From Hymenobacter jeongseonensis (lineage in GTDB: Bacteria > Bacteroidota > Bacteroidia > Cytophagales > Hymenobacteraceae): a stretch of DNA of 64,000 bases. A program made the translations under genes and the position numbers. The notes beneath the pieces are model-generated. The model did no database searches and had not been told where the DNA came from. It saw only the letters and a list, made by a program, of their open reading frames with translations. The stretch lies in assembly GCF_015694725.1 (NCBI RefSeq), contig NZ_JADQDQ010000005.1:310001-374000 (forward strand), in the 5' to 3' direction. Numbering within the stretch: the first letter of the stretch is position 1; each line of letters starts with the position of its first letter. Below are positions 7,918 to 14,757 of this stretch, one piece after another.

Positions 7918-9573
7918 TTATTGCACTTGTAGGAATTGGGCGGTGCGCCAGTCGGCGTAAGTGCGGCCCTGCCAGTCAGGATGGGTTTGGAAGCGGCTTT
8001 TCCAGTTGGCCACGGCGGCATCGAGGCGGCGCTGGGCTTCGGCGGCCGTGATGACTTCGGCGCCCCCGTATTCAGTTGCGGCCGTTAGTTTGGGGGTCCT
8101 ACTTATGACTTCGCGGCGGGCGACCAGCGTGGGCAGCACGCGGCCGGGCATGTTGAGCAAAAAGCCGATGTCGATGCTGCGGAACCGGCTTTGCAGGTTG
8201 TAATTGGCAATCCAGACCTCCCAGTTGCCGGCAGCTAACAGCAGCAGCACGGCATATACCGCTACCGAATTCAGGCGAATCAGGCTGTAGGCCGAGCGCC
8301 GCTGCCATATTTTGAGCAGCACTGTGCCCAGCCCAAAAAACACCAGTATCAGAAAGAAGCACACCCCAATGCGCTTGTAAGCCAAGCCGCAGTTCTGGAT
8401 GTAGTAGTAATTGCGTAGCCCTACCGACACGGCAAGCACCGCGTTTTGCAGCACCCACACCGTGGCGCCCCAGCGCAGCCACGGCAGGCCCGGCGCATAG
8501 AAGTTAAGGTTGCGCCGGAAAAACCACAGCACGATACCCATGGCAAGCAGAATACTGAAAATGAGCACATAAGTGCCTTCATGCACAAACTGCGTGAGGT
8601 CGAACCCCGGCTTGGGCACGAAGCCAAACCACAGCCAGTTGATGTCGATGGCGTTCACAACCAGGAGCAGCACGTTCACGAGGGCAAAGAGGGCCACTGC
8701 TGCCACAAACTCCTTGCGCAAATCGAGCACTCGGTGGGTGTTGAGCTGAAAATTGGGCCGGCGCACGGCAAACGACGCCACCCGGTCGCGCTGCCGCCGA
8801 ATGAACTCCCCGAAGCGGGATTCGTGGTCGGCATACAGATACACTGGTACCACTACCACTACCCCGGCGGTCACAAGCAAGCCCAGCATGAGGAATACCA
8901 CGTGCACCACCGACAGCTCCGGCAGCAGCCACACCAGCCACTCGCCCAGCGCATCCATCACCCGCCCAAACAAGGCCAGGTACCGCGGATTGGCGATGGC
9001 AAACAGGATATGGAAAGCAGCCAGCACCCCCAGCGGCATCAGCAGCATGCGGGCATAGTACCAGCTGCGGCGCACGCCCTCACCGCCATAGCGCGGCGCT
9101 CTCAGCCCCAGCAGCACCCGCAGCCCGGCTTGCACCACGCTGCCCACGGCCGTAAGCAAGGCATACTGCACCAATTTGAGGTGAGGCTGATTGACGTAGC
9201 CCAGCAGCATGAGCACCGAGGCCACGCAAGCCAGCGCCGCCACCGCCGAGCCGTACACGGCCATCATGGCCCCGCTGAATAGGCTGCCGCCTACCATGAG
9301 CCAGAAATAGCCCGAGCGCCGCACCGCGGCCACTTTGGGCAGGAGCACCAGCTGCGCCGCCACCACAAAAACGGTGAACACGAACATGTTTGGCCCGCCC
9401 TCCTGCAGGCAAAACAGCCAGTCGAACAGCACAGCCCCCAGCGGCAACAGCAATTTCTGGACGAAAGTGAGCGGAACAGCGGCGGGCACCGAAGCCGCAA
9501 TGGCCGCCGGTGACACCGGGCGGGGACCCTGGCCAGCCGGCCACGAAGCGGACGCTTGAGCGGAATCAATCAT
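7918..9573 (-). CDS. DUF4173-type polytopic membrane protein
   Basis: 551-residue inner-membrane protein with about 12 hydrophobic segments and a hydrophilic C-terminal tail (about residues 480-551) rich in Ala, Arg and Glu. Its layout and Bacteroidota context fit the DUF4173/DUF4153-like family, whose biochemical role is not established. Family assignment is from the pattern of spans and the region VNAIDINWLWFGF..FDLTQFVHEGTY, and was not tested by search. The ATG at 9573 follows a 17-bp perfect palindrome (9595-9611) by 21 bases. Downstream are two small membrane proteins; upstream, in the same orientation, are the winged-helix regulator and another membrane protein. The arrangement suggests a regulated membrane complex. 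Confidence 0.82.
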   Translation of the reverse strand: MIDSAQASASWPAGQGPRPVSPAAIAASVPAAVPLTFVQKLLLPLGAVLFDWLFCLQEGGPNMFVFTVFVVAAQLVLLPKVAAVRRSGYFWLMVGGSLFSGAMMAVYGSAVAALACVASVLMLLGYVNQPHLKLVQYALLTAVGSVVQAGLRVLLGLRAPRYGGEGVRRSWYYARMLLMPLGVLAAFHILFAIANPRYLALFGRVMDALGEWLVWLLPELSVVHVVFLMLGLLVTAGVVVVVPVYLYADHESRFGEFIRRQRDRVASFAVRRPNFQLNTHRVLDLRKEFVAAVALFALVNVLLLVVNAIDINWLWFGFVPKPGFDLTQFVHEGTYVLIFSILLAMGIVLWFFRRNLNFYAPGLPWLRWGATVWVLQNAVLAVSVGLRNYYYIQNCGLAYKRIGVCFFLILVFFGLGTVLLKIWQRRSAYSLIRLNSVAVYAVLLLLAAGNWEVWIANYNLQSRFRSIDIGFLLNMPGRVLPTLVARREVISRTPKLTAATEYGGAEVITAAEAQRRLDAAVANWKSRFQTHPDWQGRTYADWRTAQFLQVQ

Positions 9574-9594
9574 GAGGTATTTTATTTAAAAAGA

Positions 9595-9611
9595 ACTTTG
9601 TATTACAAAGT
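9595..9611. promoter_or_regulatory. 17-bp palindrome, candidate operator upstream of the DUF4173 operon
   Basis: ACTTTGTA-T-TACAAAGT is a perfect inverted repeat 21 bases before the DUF4173 start. Its core CTTTG-N5-CAAAG recurs at 10636-10650 in front of the regulator operon. It overlaps an ACTTTG that could be part of a -7 element, so a bound protein would block transcription. Assignment as operator is inference. Confidence 0.5.
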
Positions 9612-9654
9612 AAAAGGTCAAAAAAAAAGCACTGGAGTTGCTTCTGTCTTTATT

Positions 9655-9948
9655 TCAGGGGCGCAACAGCTTCTCCAAAGCGGCCAAATGCTCCTGAAAA
9701 GCGGTTTTGCCGGCCACGGTGGCCGAGTAAGTTGTGTTCGGCTTTTTGCCAACGAACTGCTTGCTCACCAGCACGTATTCGGCCTTTTCGAGGGCGGCCA
9801 CGTGGCTGGCGAGGTTGCCATCGGTGAGGTCGAGCACTTCCTTGAGGTCGTTGAAACTCACCGATTCGTTGGCCATCAGCACGGCCATTACCCCCAGCCG
9901 CACGCGGTGGTCAAAGGCCTTGTTGAGGGTATGGATGAGGTGCTTCAC
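9655..9948 (-). CDS. Winged-helix transcriptional regulator
   Basis: A 97-residue DNA-binding protein of the small winged-helix type found in Bacteroidota (PF13601/MarR-ArsR-like fold). The helix-turn-helix is visible at about residues 28-60 (VSFNDLKEVLDLTDGNLASHVAALEKAEY), followed by the beta-wing (VSKQFVGKKPNTTYSAT). It has no ligand domain and no Cys cluster, so the signal may be protein-protein or the membrane partner. The start at 9948 overlaps the stop of the upstream membrane gene by 4 bp (ATGA type), which couples their translation. Proteins of this kind usually repress their own operon; the repeated CTTTG-N5-CAAAG site in front of this operon and of the DUF4173 operon is the natural target candidate. 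Confidence 0.88.
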   Translation of the reverse strand: MKHLIHTLNKAFDHRVRLGVMAVLMANESVSFNDLKEVLDLTDGNLASHVAALEKAEYVLVSKQFVGKKPNTTYSATVAGKTAFQEHLAALEKLLRP

Positions 9949-10628
9949 CGGGCCACTACGGATTTAGACGCCGCGCCGGCCGCACCCGGCCGCTCGTAGC
10001 GGTTGTACATCACCAGCCCGTAGCCAATGTGGCCCAGTCCAAAACCCAGCGCAAAAAACACCAGCCCTAAGCCCGGAATCAGCATGTTTACCAGCCCCAG
10101 CCCAATTTGGGTGTAGCCCAGCCAACGAATTTCGTCCAGGGTGAACTTGCTGGCATTGAGCAGCGCCAGGCCGTAAAACACCAGCAGCCCCGGCATCACC
10201 ATGCCGGCATCGCGGCCCAGGTACAGCCCAAGGCAAAACAGTCCGCCCGTAACCAGCGGCACGGCCAGCGCCAGCGCCAGGCGCCGGGCGGGCCCGCCCC
10301 ACAGTTGCTGCCCATCGTGCTTGGTGCGCCGCTGCGTGAAGAAAAACGCCACCAGCAGAGCCACGCCTATCATCACACCTGTGAGCAGCAAAAGAAACGG
10401 CAGCGCCGCCCGCCGTCCCTCAATCGGGCCCTGGATAAGCTCTGGAAAGCCGCCCGAATAGTGGCTTTGCAAATAGAAATGTCCCACTGCCGCCCCCGCC
10501 AGCGCCACCACGCCCGCTCCTACCCCGCTCAGGCCGGACAACGACAAAAAGCGCGAACTGCGCTCCATGATGGCGCGGATTTCGGTAAGTTGGGCGAGTG
10601 GGTCGGCGTTGGCGGGCTTCATATTCAT
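9945..10628 (-). CDS. Membrane protein translationally coupled to the winged-helix regulator
   Basis: 227-residue inner-membrane protein with about six hydrophobic segments after a soluble N-terminal 40 residues that includes PLAQLTEIRAIMERSSRF. It ends in a basic tail (NRYERPGAAGAA). No family is named with confidence; similar proteins commonly accompany PF13601 regulators in Bacteroidota as far as I recall. I chose the ATG at 10628 (MNMKPAN) rather than the frame start at 10700, because the candidate operator and promoter-like ACTTTG at 10636-10650 would otherwise lie inside the gene. Stop and next start overlap by 4 bp, so regulator and membrane protein are made together, perhaps as a membrane-tethered sensing pair. 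Confidence 0.82.
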   Translation of the reverse strand: MNMKPANADPLAQLTEIRAIMERSSRFLSLSGLSGVGAGVVALAGAAVGHFYLQSHYSGGFPELIQGPIEGRRAALPFLLLLTGVMIGVALLVAFFFTQRRTKHDGQQLWGGPARRLALALAVPLVTGGLFCLGLYLGRDAGMVMPGLLVFYGLALLNASKFTLDEIRWLGYTQIGLGLVNMLIPGLGLVFFALGFGLGHIGYGLVMYNRYERPGAAGAASKSVVAR

Positions 10629-10635
10629 CGAAGTG

Positions 10636-10650
10636 CTTTGTGCTGCAAAG
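10636..10650. promoter_or_regulatory. CTTTG-N5-CAAAG site, candidate operator of the regulator operon
   Basis: CTTTG-TGCTG-CAAAG lies 7 bases upstream of the ATG at 10628. It has the same half-sites and spacing as the palindrome at 9595-9611. This makes it a candidate autoregulatory site for the winged-helix protein. The five-base spacer differs, which argues that the shared arms rather than the whole stretch are conserved. Confidence 0.45.
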
Positions 10651-10838
10651 TTGCAGCAAAGAATTGATAGATTTGCTACGTCATTCCCCTTTTCTTTCAT
10701 GCTTCCAGCCGGAATTTCGAATTATAGTACTCTCGGCAGGGCCGGCTTCCATTGGTTGCTCACCAACGTTATTGGCAGTGTAATCTGGTGGCCGGGCAGC
10801 AGAGAAATCCTGAAGATTCATTCTCTTCTGACAGTATT

Positions 10839-11187
10839 ATGAGTGGTTTGCTGAGCACATACATTTCCTTCGCCTCGTTACTATTGGTGCCGATGATGCT
10901 GCTTTTGATGCACGAGTTGCTTCATATTTGACAGCCGATTCCGCCGTCTTCTACTCACCGGTACCGCATTAATCCTTTCTTATTTAGCCATTTGTGCAGG
11001 GCTTATCGTATTTTTTGCATTAGATAGGCCACGGCCTTTTATATGGGCTGTAATCGACGAAACCCGCCTATATCTTAACGGCTGGACTTATTTGTTGGCG
11101 CTACTCTTAGCAACGGCACTTGTCTACAAACGCCCGCTTTTCCGTGGCGATTCTATTACAACCCGTACTCTACGTGGCTCAACTTAG
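10839..11187 (+). pseudogene. Frame-broken small membrane protein gene
   Basis: An ATG at 10839 opens 30 codons of hydrophobic sequence (MSGLLSTYISFASLLLVPM...) that stop at a TGA at 10929. The +1 frame from 10927 runs on without interruption to a TAG at 11185-11187 and encodes further membrane-like sequence (LLLTGTALILSYLAICAGL, WTYLLALLLATALVY). Joined, the two frames would give about 116 residues with three membrane spans. The break is at ATT-TGA-C, the same UGA-C context as prfB-type +1 recoding, but no upstream Shine-Dalgarno-like stimulator is visible. The simplest reading is a frameshift mutation or sequence error. Composition is more AT-rich than the neighbours. The rest of 10651-11368 shows no further gene. 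Confidence 0.45.
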
Positions 11188-11368
11188 GCTCGCGTTTTCG
11201 CTGAGTAATCAGAGCCTGCTCTCTTTTCTACTCAGCAGCGAATTTTATACCGCTCACCAAGGAACCAGGCAATTCATCGAGTAGTGCTGACTGTAGGAGT
11301 AGTTACGGCCGCGGTTTAAGAATTTTGATAACCCAGCGGATTGCGACCATTTTGCGTATCCTTAGGCC

Positions 11369-12154
11369 ATGCGCTTACGCCTACGCTTGTTCGAATTTGA
11401 AGACCTTCCCTGGTTTCCGGCCGTTATCCGGGCGGGGATGATGGACTACTTGCGGTTCATGATTTCCACGCTGGGCACCTACCGGCCCATTGCGCCGCTA
11501 CTGGCCGAAGGCTTGCGGCATACCAACCAAACCACCGTGCTAGAACTGGGCGCTGGGGCTGGTGGCGGCACCGAAACCGTCTTGCGCGCCCTGGAAGCGC
11601 AGGGCCTGAACGACGTTCGCATCGTCCTCACCGACCTCTACCCCCAGCCTGCGGCTTGGGCCGACATCGCCCAGCGCACCCAAGGCCGCATAAGCCACGA
11701 AGCCGCTGCTGTGAATGCCTTGGCCGTGCCCGCGCATTTGCTAGGGTTTCGAACGCTTTTTTCAGCCTTTCACCATTTCCCGCCTGATGCGGCAAAAGCT
11801 ATGCTGCAGGACGCCGTGCGCGCCGGTACGGGCATTGGGGTTTTTGAAGGTGCGGGCAAGCATTGGGTAGAATTGCTGCTGGCCTGGACGGTGCTGCCCG
11901 TCGCGCAGCTGCTGCTCACGCCGTTTTTCCGGCCGTTCCGGCTCAGCCGGCTGGTGTTTACCTACCTCATTCCTATTATCCCGCTTTGCACCATTTGGGA
12001 TGGGTCGGTGTCGCTGCTCCGCATGTACTCCACCGACGAACTGCTGGCCCTGGCCCATTCCGCCGACCCAGCGGGGCGGTTTGAGTGGCAGGCGGGCAAG
12101 AAGCAGCACTCCTGGGGACCCGAAGTCACGTACCTCATCGGCTGGCCGAAGTAG
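11369..12154 (+). CDS. Class I SAM-dependent methyltransferase
   Basis: 261-residue methyltransferase with the AdoMet-binding motif I ELGAGAGGGTETVL near residue 57, an acidic motif II (VLTDLYPQP near 89) and motif III-like FRTLFSAFHHFPP near 127. A hydrophobic stretch at about 175-210 (LLLAWTVLPVAQLLLTPF) suggests membrane association, which would fit a lipid or quinone-like substrate. The first 40 residues are basic and hydrophobic. The UbiA prenyltransferase follows after 107 bp on the same strand, so a shared isoprenoid or polyketide-lipid pathway is plausible, but no other pathway gene is present here. Substrate unknown. Confidence 0.85.
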   Translation: MRLRLRLFEFEDLPWFPAVIRAGMMDYLRFMISTLGTYRPIAPLLAEGLRHTNQTTVLELGAGAGGGTETVLRALEAQGLNDVRIVLTDLYPQPAAWADIAQRTQGRISHEAAAVNALAVPAHLLGFRTLFSAFHHFPPDAAKAMLQDAVRAGTGIGVFEGAGKHWVELLLAWTVLPVAQLLLTPFFRPFRLSRLVFTYLIPIIPLCTIWDGSVSLLRMYSTDELLALAHSADPAGRFEWQAGKKQHSWGPEVTYLIGWPK

Positions 12155-12230
12155 CGCGGCCATGCCCGGCAGAGACTGTGTAGTCTGAGTTCACGCGCCG
12201 TGTGGTCGTTGTTCAGGTATCCTTCGGAGA

Positions 12231-12253
12231 CGCGGACTAAAAGTCCGCGCTAC
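12231..12253. repeat. Short GC-rich inverted repeat (AGTCCGCGCTAC family)
   Basis: CGCGGACT-AAA-AGTCCGCG followed by CTAC forms an 8-bp hairpin just before the UbiA gene start at 12262. The same AGTCCGCGCTAC string ends the larger repeat at 52628-52695, so the two belong to one dispersed family. Confidence 0.6.
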
Positions 12254-12261
12254 ATTCGTGC

Positions 12262-13137
12262 ATGTCCCTTGCTGCTTATCAACGGGCGCTGCCTCTGCTG
12301 CGCATCCCGTTTTCTATTTACCTGATGCCGGTGTTTTGGTTTGGGCTGAGTGCCCTGCAGGGGCCCTGGAGCGGGTGGCGGGGCGTGGGCGTATTCGTGG
12401 TGCTGCACCTGCTGGCTTACCCCGCTTCCAACGGCTACAATTCCTATTACGACCGGGACGAGGGCAGCATTGGCGGCCTCAAAGCGCCTCCCAAGGTCAC
12501 GGCCGAGCTGCTGCACCTCGTGTGGCTCTTCGATGCGCTAGCCGTAGCGGGAGCAGCGCTGCTTTCGCTGCCTTTTGCGGCGCTGGTGGTGGTGTATCTG
12601 CTGGTATCGAAAGCCTACAGCTACGAGGGCATTCGCTTGAAAAAATACCCGCTGCTGAGCACGCTGGTGGTGGTGGTCTTTCAGGGAGCCTTCACTTTTT
12701 TGATGACACAGGTAGGCGTGGGCGGCGGTGCTGCGCACATTTTTGAGAAAACCAATCTGCTATTGGCATTGGTCAGCACGCTGTTTTTGTGCGGTTCATA
12801 TCCACTCACGCAGGTGTACCAGCACGAGGAAGACGCCCGGCGCGGCGACCGCACCCTGAGCTTGCGTCTGGGCATTCGGGGCACGTTTGTGTTTGCGGCG
12901 GTGGGGCTACTGGCGGGGGCGGCCACCTTGGGGCTGGCTTATTGGTTGCGTCAGGAAATCCGTCCTCTATTGCTGTTTTTGGTGGCTACCGGGCCTGTGG
13001 TGTTCCTGTTTGGCCGGTGGGCTTGGTTGGTGTGGCACGACGAGAAAGCTGCCAATTTTGAGCACACCATGCGCATGAACCAGGTATCGTCGTTGTGCCT
13101 GAGTGCGGCTTTTGTGGCCATGCTCTTCTGGCGCTAG
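12262..13137 (+). CDS. UbiA-family prenyltransferase
   Basis: Integral membrane enzyme that moves a prenyl chain from a polyprenyl diphosphate to an acceptor. Both Asp-rich motifs are recognisable: NGYNSYYDRDEGSIGG (about residues 58-73) and YQHEEDARRGDRTLSLRLG (about 187-205); the remainder is eight to nine membrane spans. At 291 aa it is full length. Known relatives include MenA, UbiA and chlorophyll/heme prenyltransferases; the acceptor cannot be read from sequence. It follows a methyltransferase, an association that would suit quinone or alkyl-resorcinol-type lipids. The ATG at 12262 is only 8 bases from the inverted repeat 12231-12253, which may therefore affect its translation. Confidence 0.88.
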   Translation: MSLAAYQRALPLLRIPFSIYLMPVFWFGLSALQGPWSGWRGVGVFVVLHLLAYPASNGYNSYYDRDEGSIGGLKAPPKVTAELLHLVWLFDALAVAGAALLSLPFAALVVVYLLVSKAYSYEGIRLKKYPLLSTLVVVVFQGAFTFLMTQVGVGGGAAHIFEKTNLLLALVSTLFLCGSYPLTQVYQHEEDARRGDRTLSLRLGIRGTFVFAAVGLLAGAATLGLAYWLRQEIRPLLLFLVATGPVVFLFGRWAWLVWHDEKAANFEHTMRMNQVSSLCLSAAFVAMLFWR

Positions 13138-13219
13138 GCGCGCACGGCGCAAAAAAGGGAAACTAGCACCCGTCACGACTGCGTAGAAGCAGTTGCTCCA
13201 CTTCCACTTATCTGGTTCT

Positions 13220-13849
13220 ATGCGTTTCGCCTGGTTCGCCCTGTTGCCGCTGCTGGCGGCCTGCAACTCCACTCCTTCGGCCGTGAACGAAGGCACCATT
13301 TCACGCGTCGCCGACAAACCCGCACAGGATTCCACGGCCCTGCCCCCACCCGATACATCCCGCACCAAAGCCGTATCGGCCCTGAGCGACACCCTGCGCG
13401 TGGTGCGGGAACGGCGCAATTTCAGCAACCCCCAGGGCTCGCCCGACAAATTCCAGTTGGTATTCCGAGGACCATCAATGCTCGAAGGCACGGGCGAGTT
13501 CACCATCACCAACGCCGACGGCCAGGTCATTTTCCGGGAAATGCTCACCGAGCCCGACCTCGAAGCCGCGCTGGTGTACGAAATGAAGACGCCTACCGCC
13601 ACTCCTGCCGAGCGCGAAGCCTTTGTGCGGCGGCGTATCGACCGCTTTTTCCTGCCTTCGCAGTTCCGTGCACCCGCTGTCGCCGCCAATTCCGCGTTCC
13701 CAACCGGAATCGAAAACCTGGACCGCGCGGCTTGGAACGACCTGAAGCAGCGGCCCGACGCTATTCGGTTCGAGTATCTGAAGGGCAAGGAAGACCGGCA
13801 GCAAATTGCGTGGTCGCCGTTAAAGAAACAGGTTATCCGGGTTCAGTAA
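13220..13849 (+). CDS. Lipoprotein of unknown function
   Basis: 209-residue protein with a lipoprotein signal: residues 1-16 end in the lipobox LLAAC, so the mature protein is anchored by a lipidated Cys near residue 15. The body is hydrophilic and has no motif I can name; a beta-rich central part (KFQLVFRGPSMLEGTGEFTIT) is followed by a helical region with many charges. The start at 13220 is chosen because it places the signal directly at the N terminus; the longer frame from 13193 would add nine residues in front. It converges with the DsbA-like gene, with only 9 bp between their ends and no terminator seen. Confidence 0.78.
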   Translation: MRFAWFALLPLLAACNSTPSAVNEGTISRVADKPAQDSTALPPPDTSRTKAVSALSDTLRVVRERRNFSNPQGSPDKFQLVFRGPSMLEGTGEFTITNADGQVIFREMLTEPDLEAALVYEMKTPTATPAEREAFVRRRIDRFFLPSQFRAPAVAANSAFPTGIENLDRAAWNDLKQRPDAIRFEYLKGKEDRQQIAWSPLKKQVIRVQ

Positions 13850-13858
13850 CGTGGCTCG

Positions 13859-14527
13859 CTACAGCGCGCCGTTTTCCCGCAACAGCTGTTCTAGCTCCTG
13901 CCGCACTTGCTCGTAGGGCTGATAGCCGCGGGCCAGCACGTAGCCCTGCTCTGCCAGCCGCACCACGCTCGTCGGGAAGCCCTGCACCCCGATGCGGGCC
14001 ACGGCAGCAAATTCCTGCTGGGTAGCCCGTACTGTTTCGGGCGCCGCAAACCGCCGGTGGAACTCCGTCACCTCCACACCGAAAGGCGCTAGCAGGGCGT
14101 TGTAAGTGGTGGGGTCGTTCAAATCCAGCCCGTCCCGGAACAGCGCCAGCTGCACGGCGTGAGCAAAAGCCACGGCCCGGGCGGGGTCCTGCGTAATTTG
14201 GCGGAAGGCCACAATGGCTCGGCTTGGCGGCTCAGAGTCGTACACGTACGTGCCTTCTTGGGCCAAAGCTCTGAATGCGATGCTTGTTTCCACGCCCGTC
14301 GCCATTGCTACATTGGCAAGCTCTTTTTGAAGGTCGCTCCACGTTTCTGCGATGGGAGCAGCTCCCTCGCCGGTCAACATGCCGCCGCACAACACCGACA
14401 CGTCGAGCCGGCCGGCAAATTCGGCCTGCACGCGGCTGATAACCGGGCTCATGCCGTAGCACCAGCCGCACAGCGGGTCGTGGATGTAGAGTAACTCGGG
14501 CAGCGAAACGGGTGCAGCAGTAGCCAT
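13859..14527 (-). CDS. DsbA-family thiol-disulfide oxidoreductase-like protein
   Basis: 222-residue thioredoxin-fold protein of the DsbA/FrnE-like group. The active site is C20-G-W-C23 in DPLCGWCYG, directly after the first beta strand, and the cis-proline loop is likely GVQGFPTSVV near 177. There is no signal peptide from the chosen ATG (14527), so unlike classical DsbA it should be cytoplasmic; such proteins are often annotated as predicted DsbA-family dithiol-disulfide isomerases. The longer frame to 14581 adds a hydrophobic-looking leader (WAVFLPLQSL), but it would overlap the promoter box at 14549-14556, so I prefer the shorter start. The gene stands alone. Confidence 0.87.
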   Translation of the reverse strand: MATAAPVSLPELLYIHDPLCGWCYGMSPVISRVQAEFAGRLDVSVLCGGMLTGEGAAPIAETWSDLQKELANVAMATGVETSIAFRALAQEGTYVYDSEPPSRAIVAFRQITQDPARAVAFAHAVQLALFRDGLDLNDPTTYNALLAPFGVEVTEFHRRFAAPETVRATQQEFAAVARIGVQGFPTSVVRLAEQGYVLARGYQPYEQVRQELEQLLRENGAL

Positions 14528-14548
14528 TGAATCTAATGATTGAAGGGG

Positions 14549-14556
14549 CAAAAATA
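14549..14556 (-). promoter_or_regulatory. Bacteroidota -7 box (TATTTTTG) for the DsbA-like gene
   Basis: Exact TAnnTTTG, 21 bases upstream of the ATG at 14527, with a TTG (14574-14576) 17 bp further upstream, slightly closer than the usual 19-21. It supports the 14527 start. Confidence 0.5.
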
Positions 14557-14701
14557 CCGCCCAACCCAGCGAACAAGGCAACTCCTGAAATTGAAAATGG
14601 TCTTTTCGGCAATCATATGTGAATTATTGAATTTAAATCCGGGGCCGTGGGTTTTACCAGTGCTATATTATTGAATCGATAGGCCCCGATTATTATTTAT
14701 C

Positions 14702-14739
14702 AAAAAAAGCCCGCTGCATTGCTGCAGCGGGCTTTTTTG
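14702..14739 (-). terminator. Intrinsic terminator of rho
   Basis: A 10-bp GC stem (GCCCGCTGCA / TGCAGCGGGC) with a 4-nt loop is flanked by A7 and T6 tracts, so it works in both directions. It lies 19 bp past the rho stop codon. Confidence 0.85.
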
Positions 14740-14757
14740 TGTGAAGCTGGCTTGGGT

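Noticed and set aside
10920-10935. prfB-like programmed frameshift at ATT-TGA-C
   Set aside because: No upstream Shine-Dalgarno-like stimulator and the gene is not prfB; reported as a frame break instead of recoding.
12200-12262. Riboswitch or attenuator before the UbiA gene
   Set aside because: The hairpin belongs to a repeat family found elsewhere and lacks a terminator U run or known riboswitch core.
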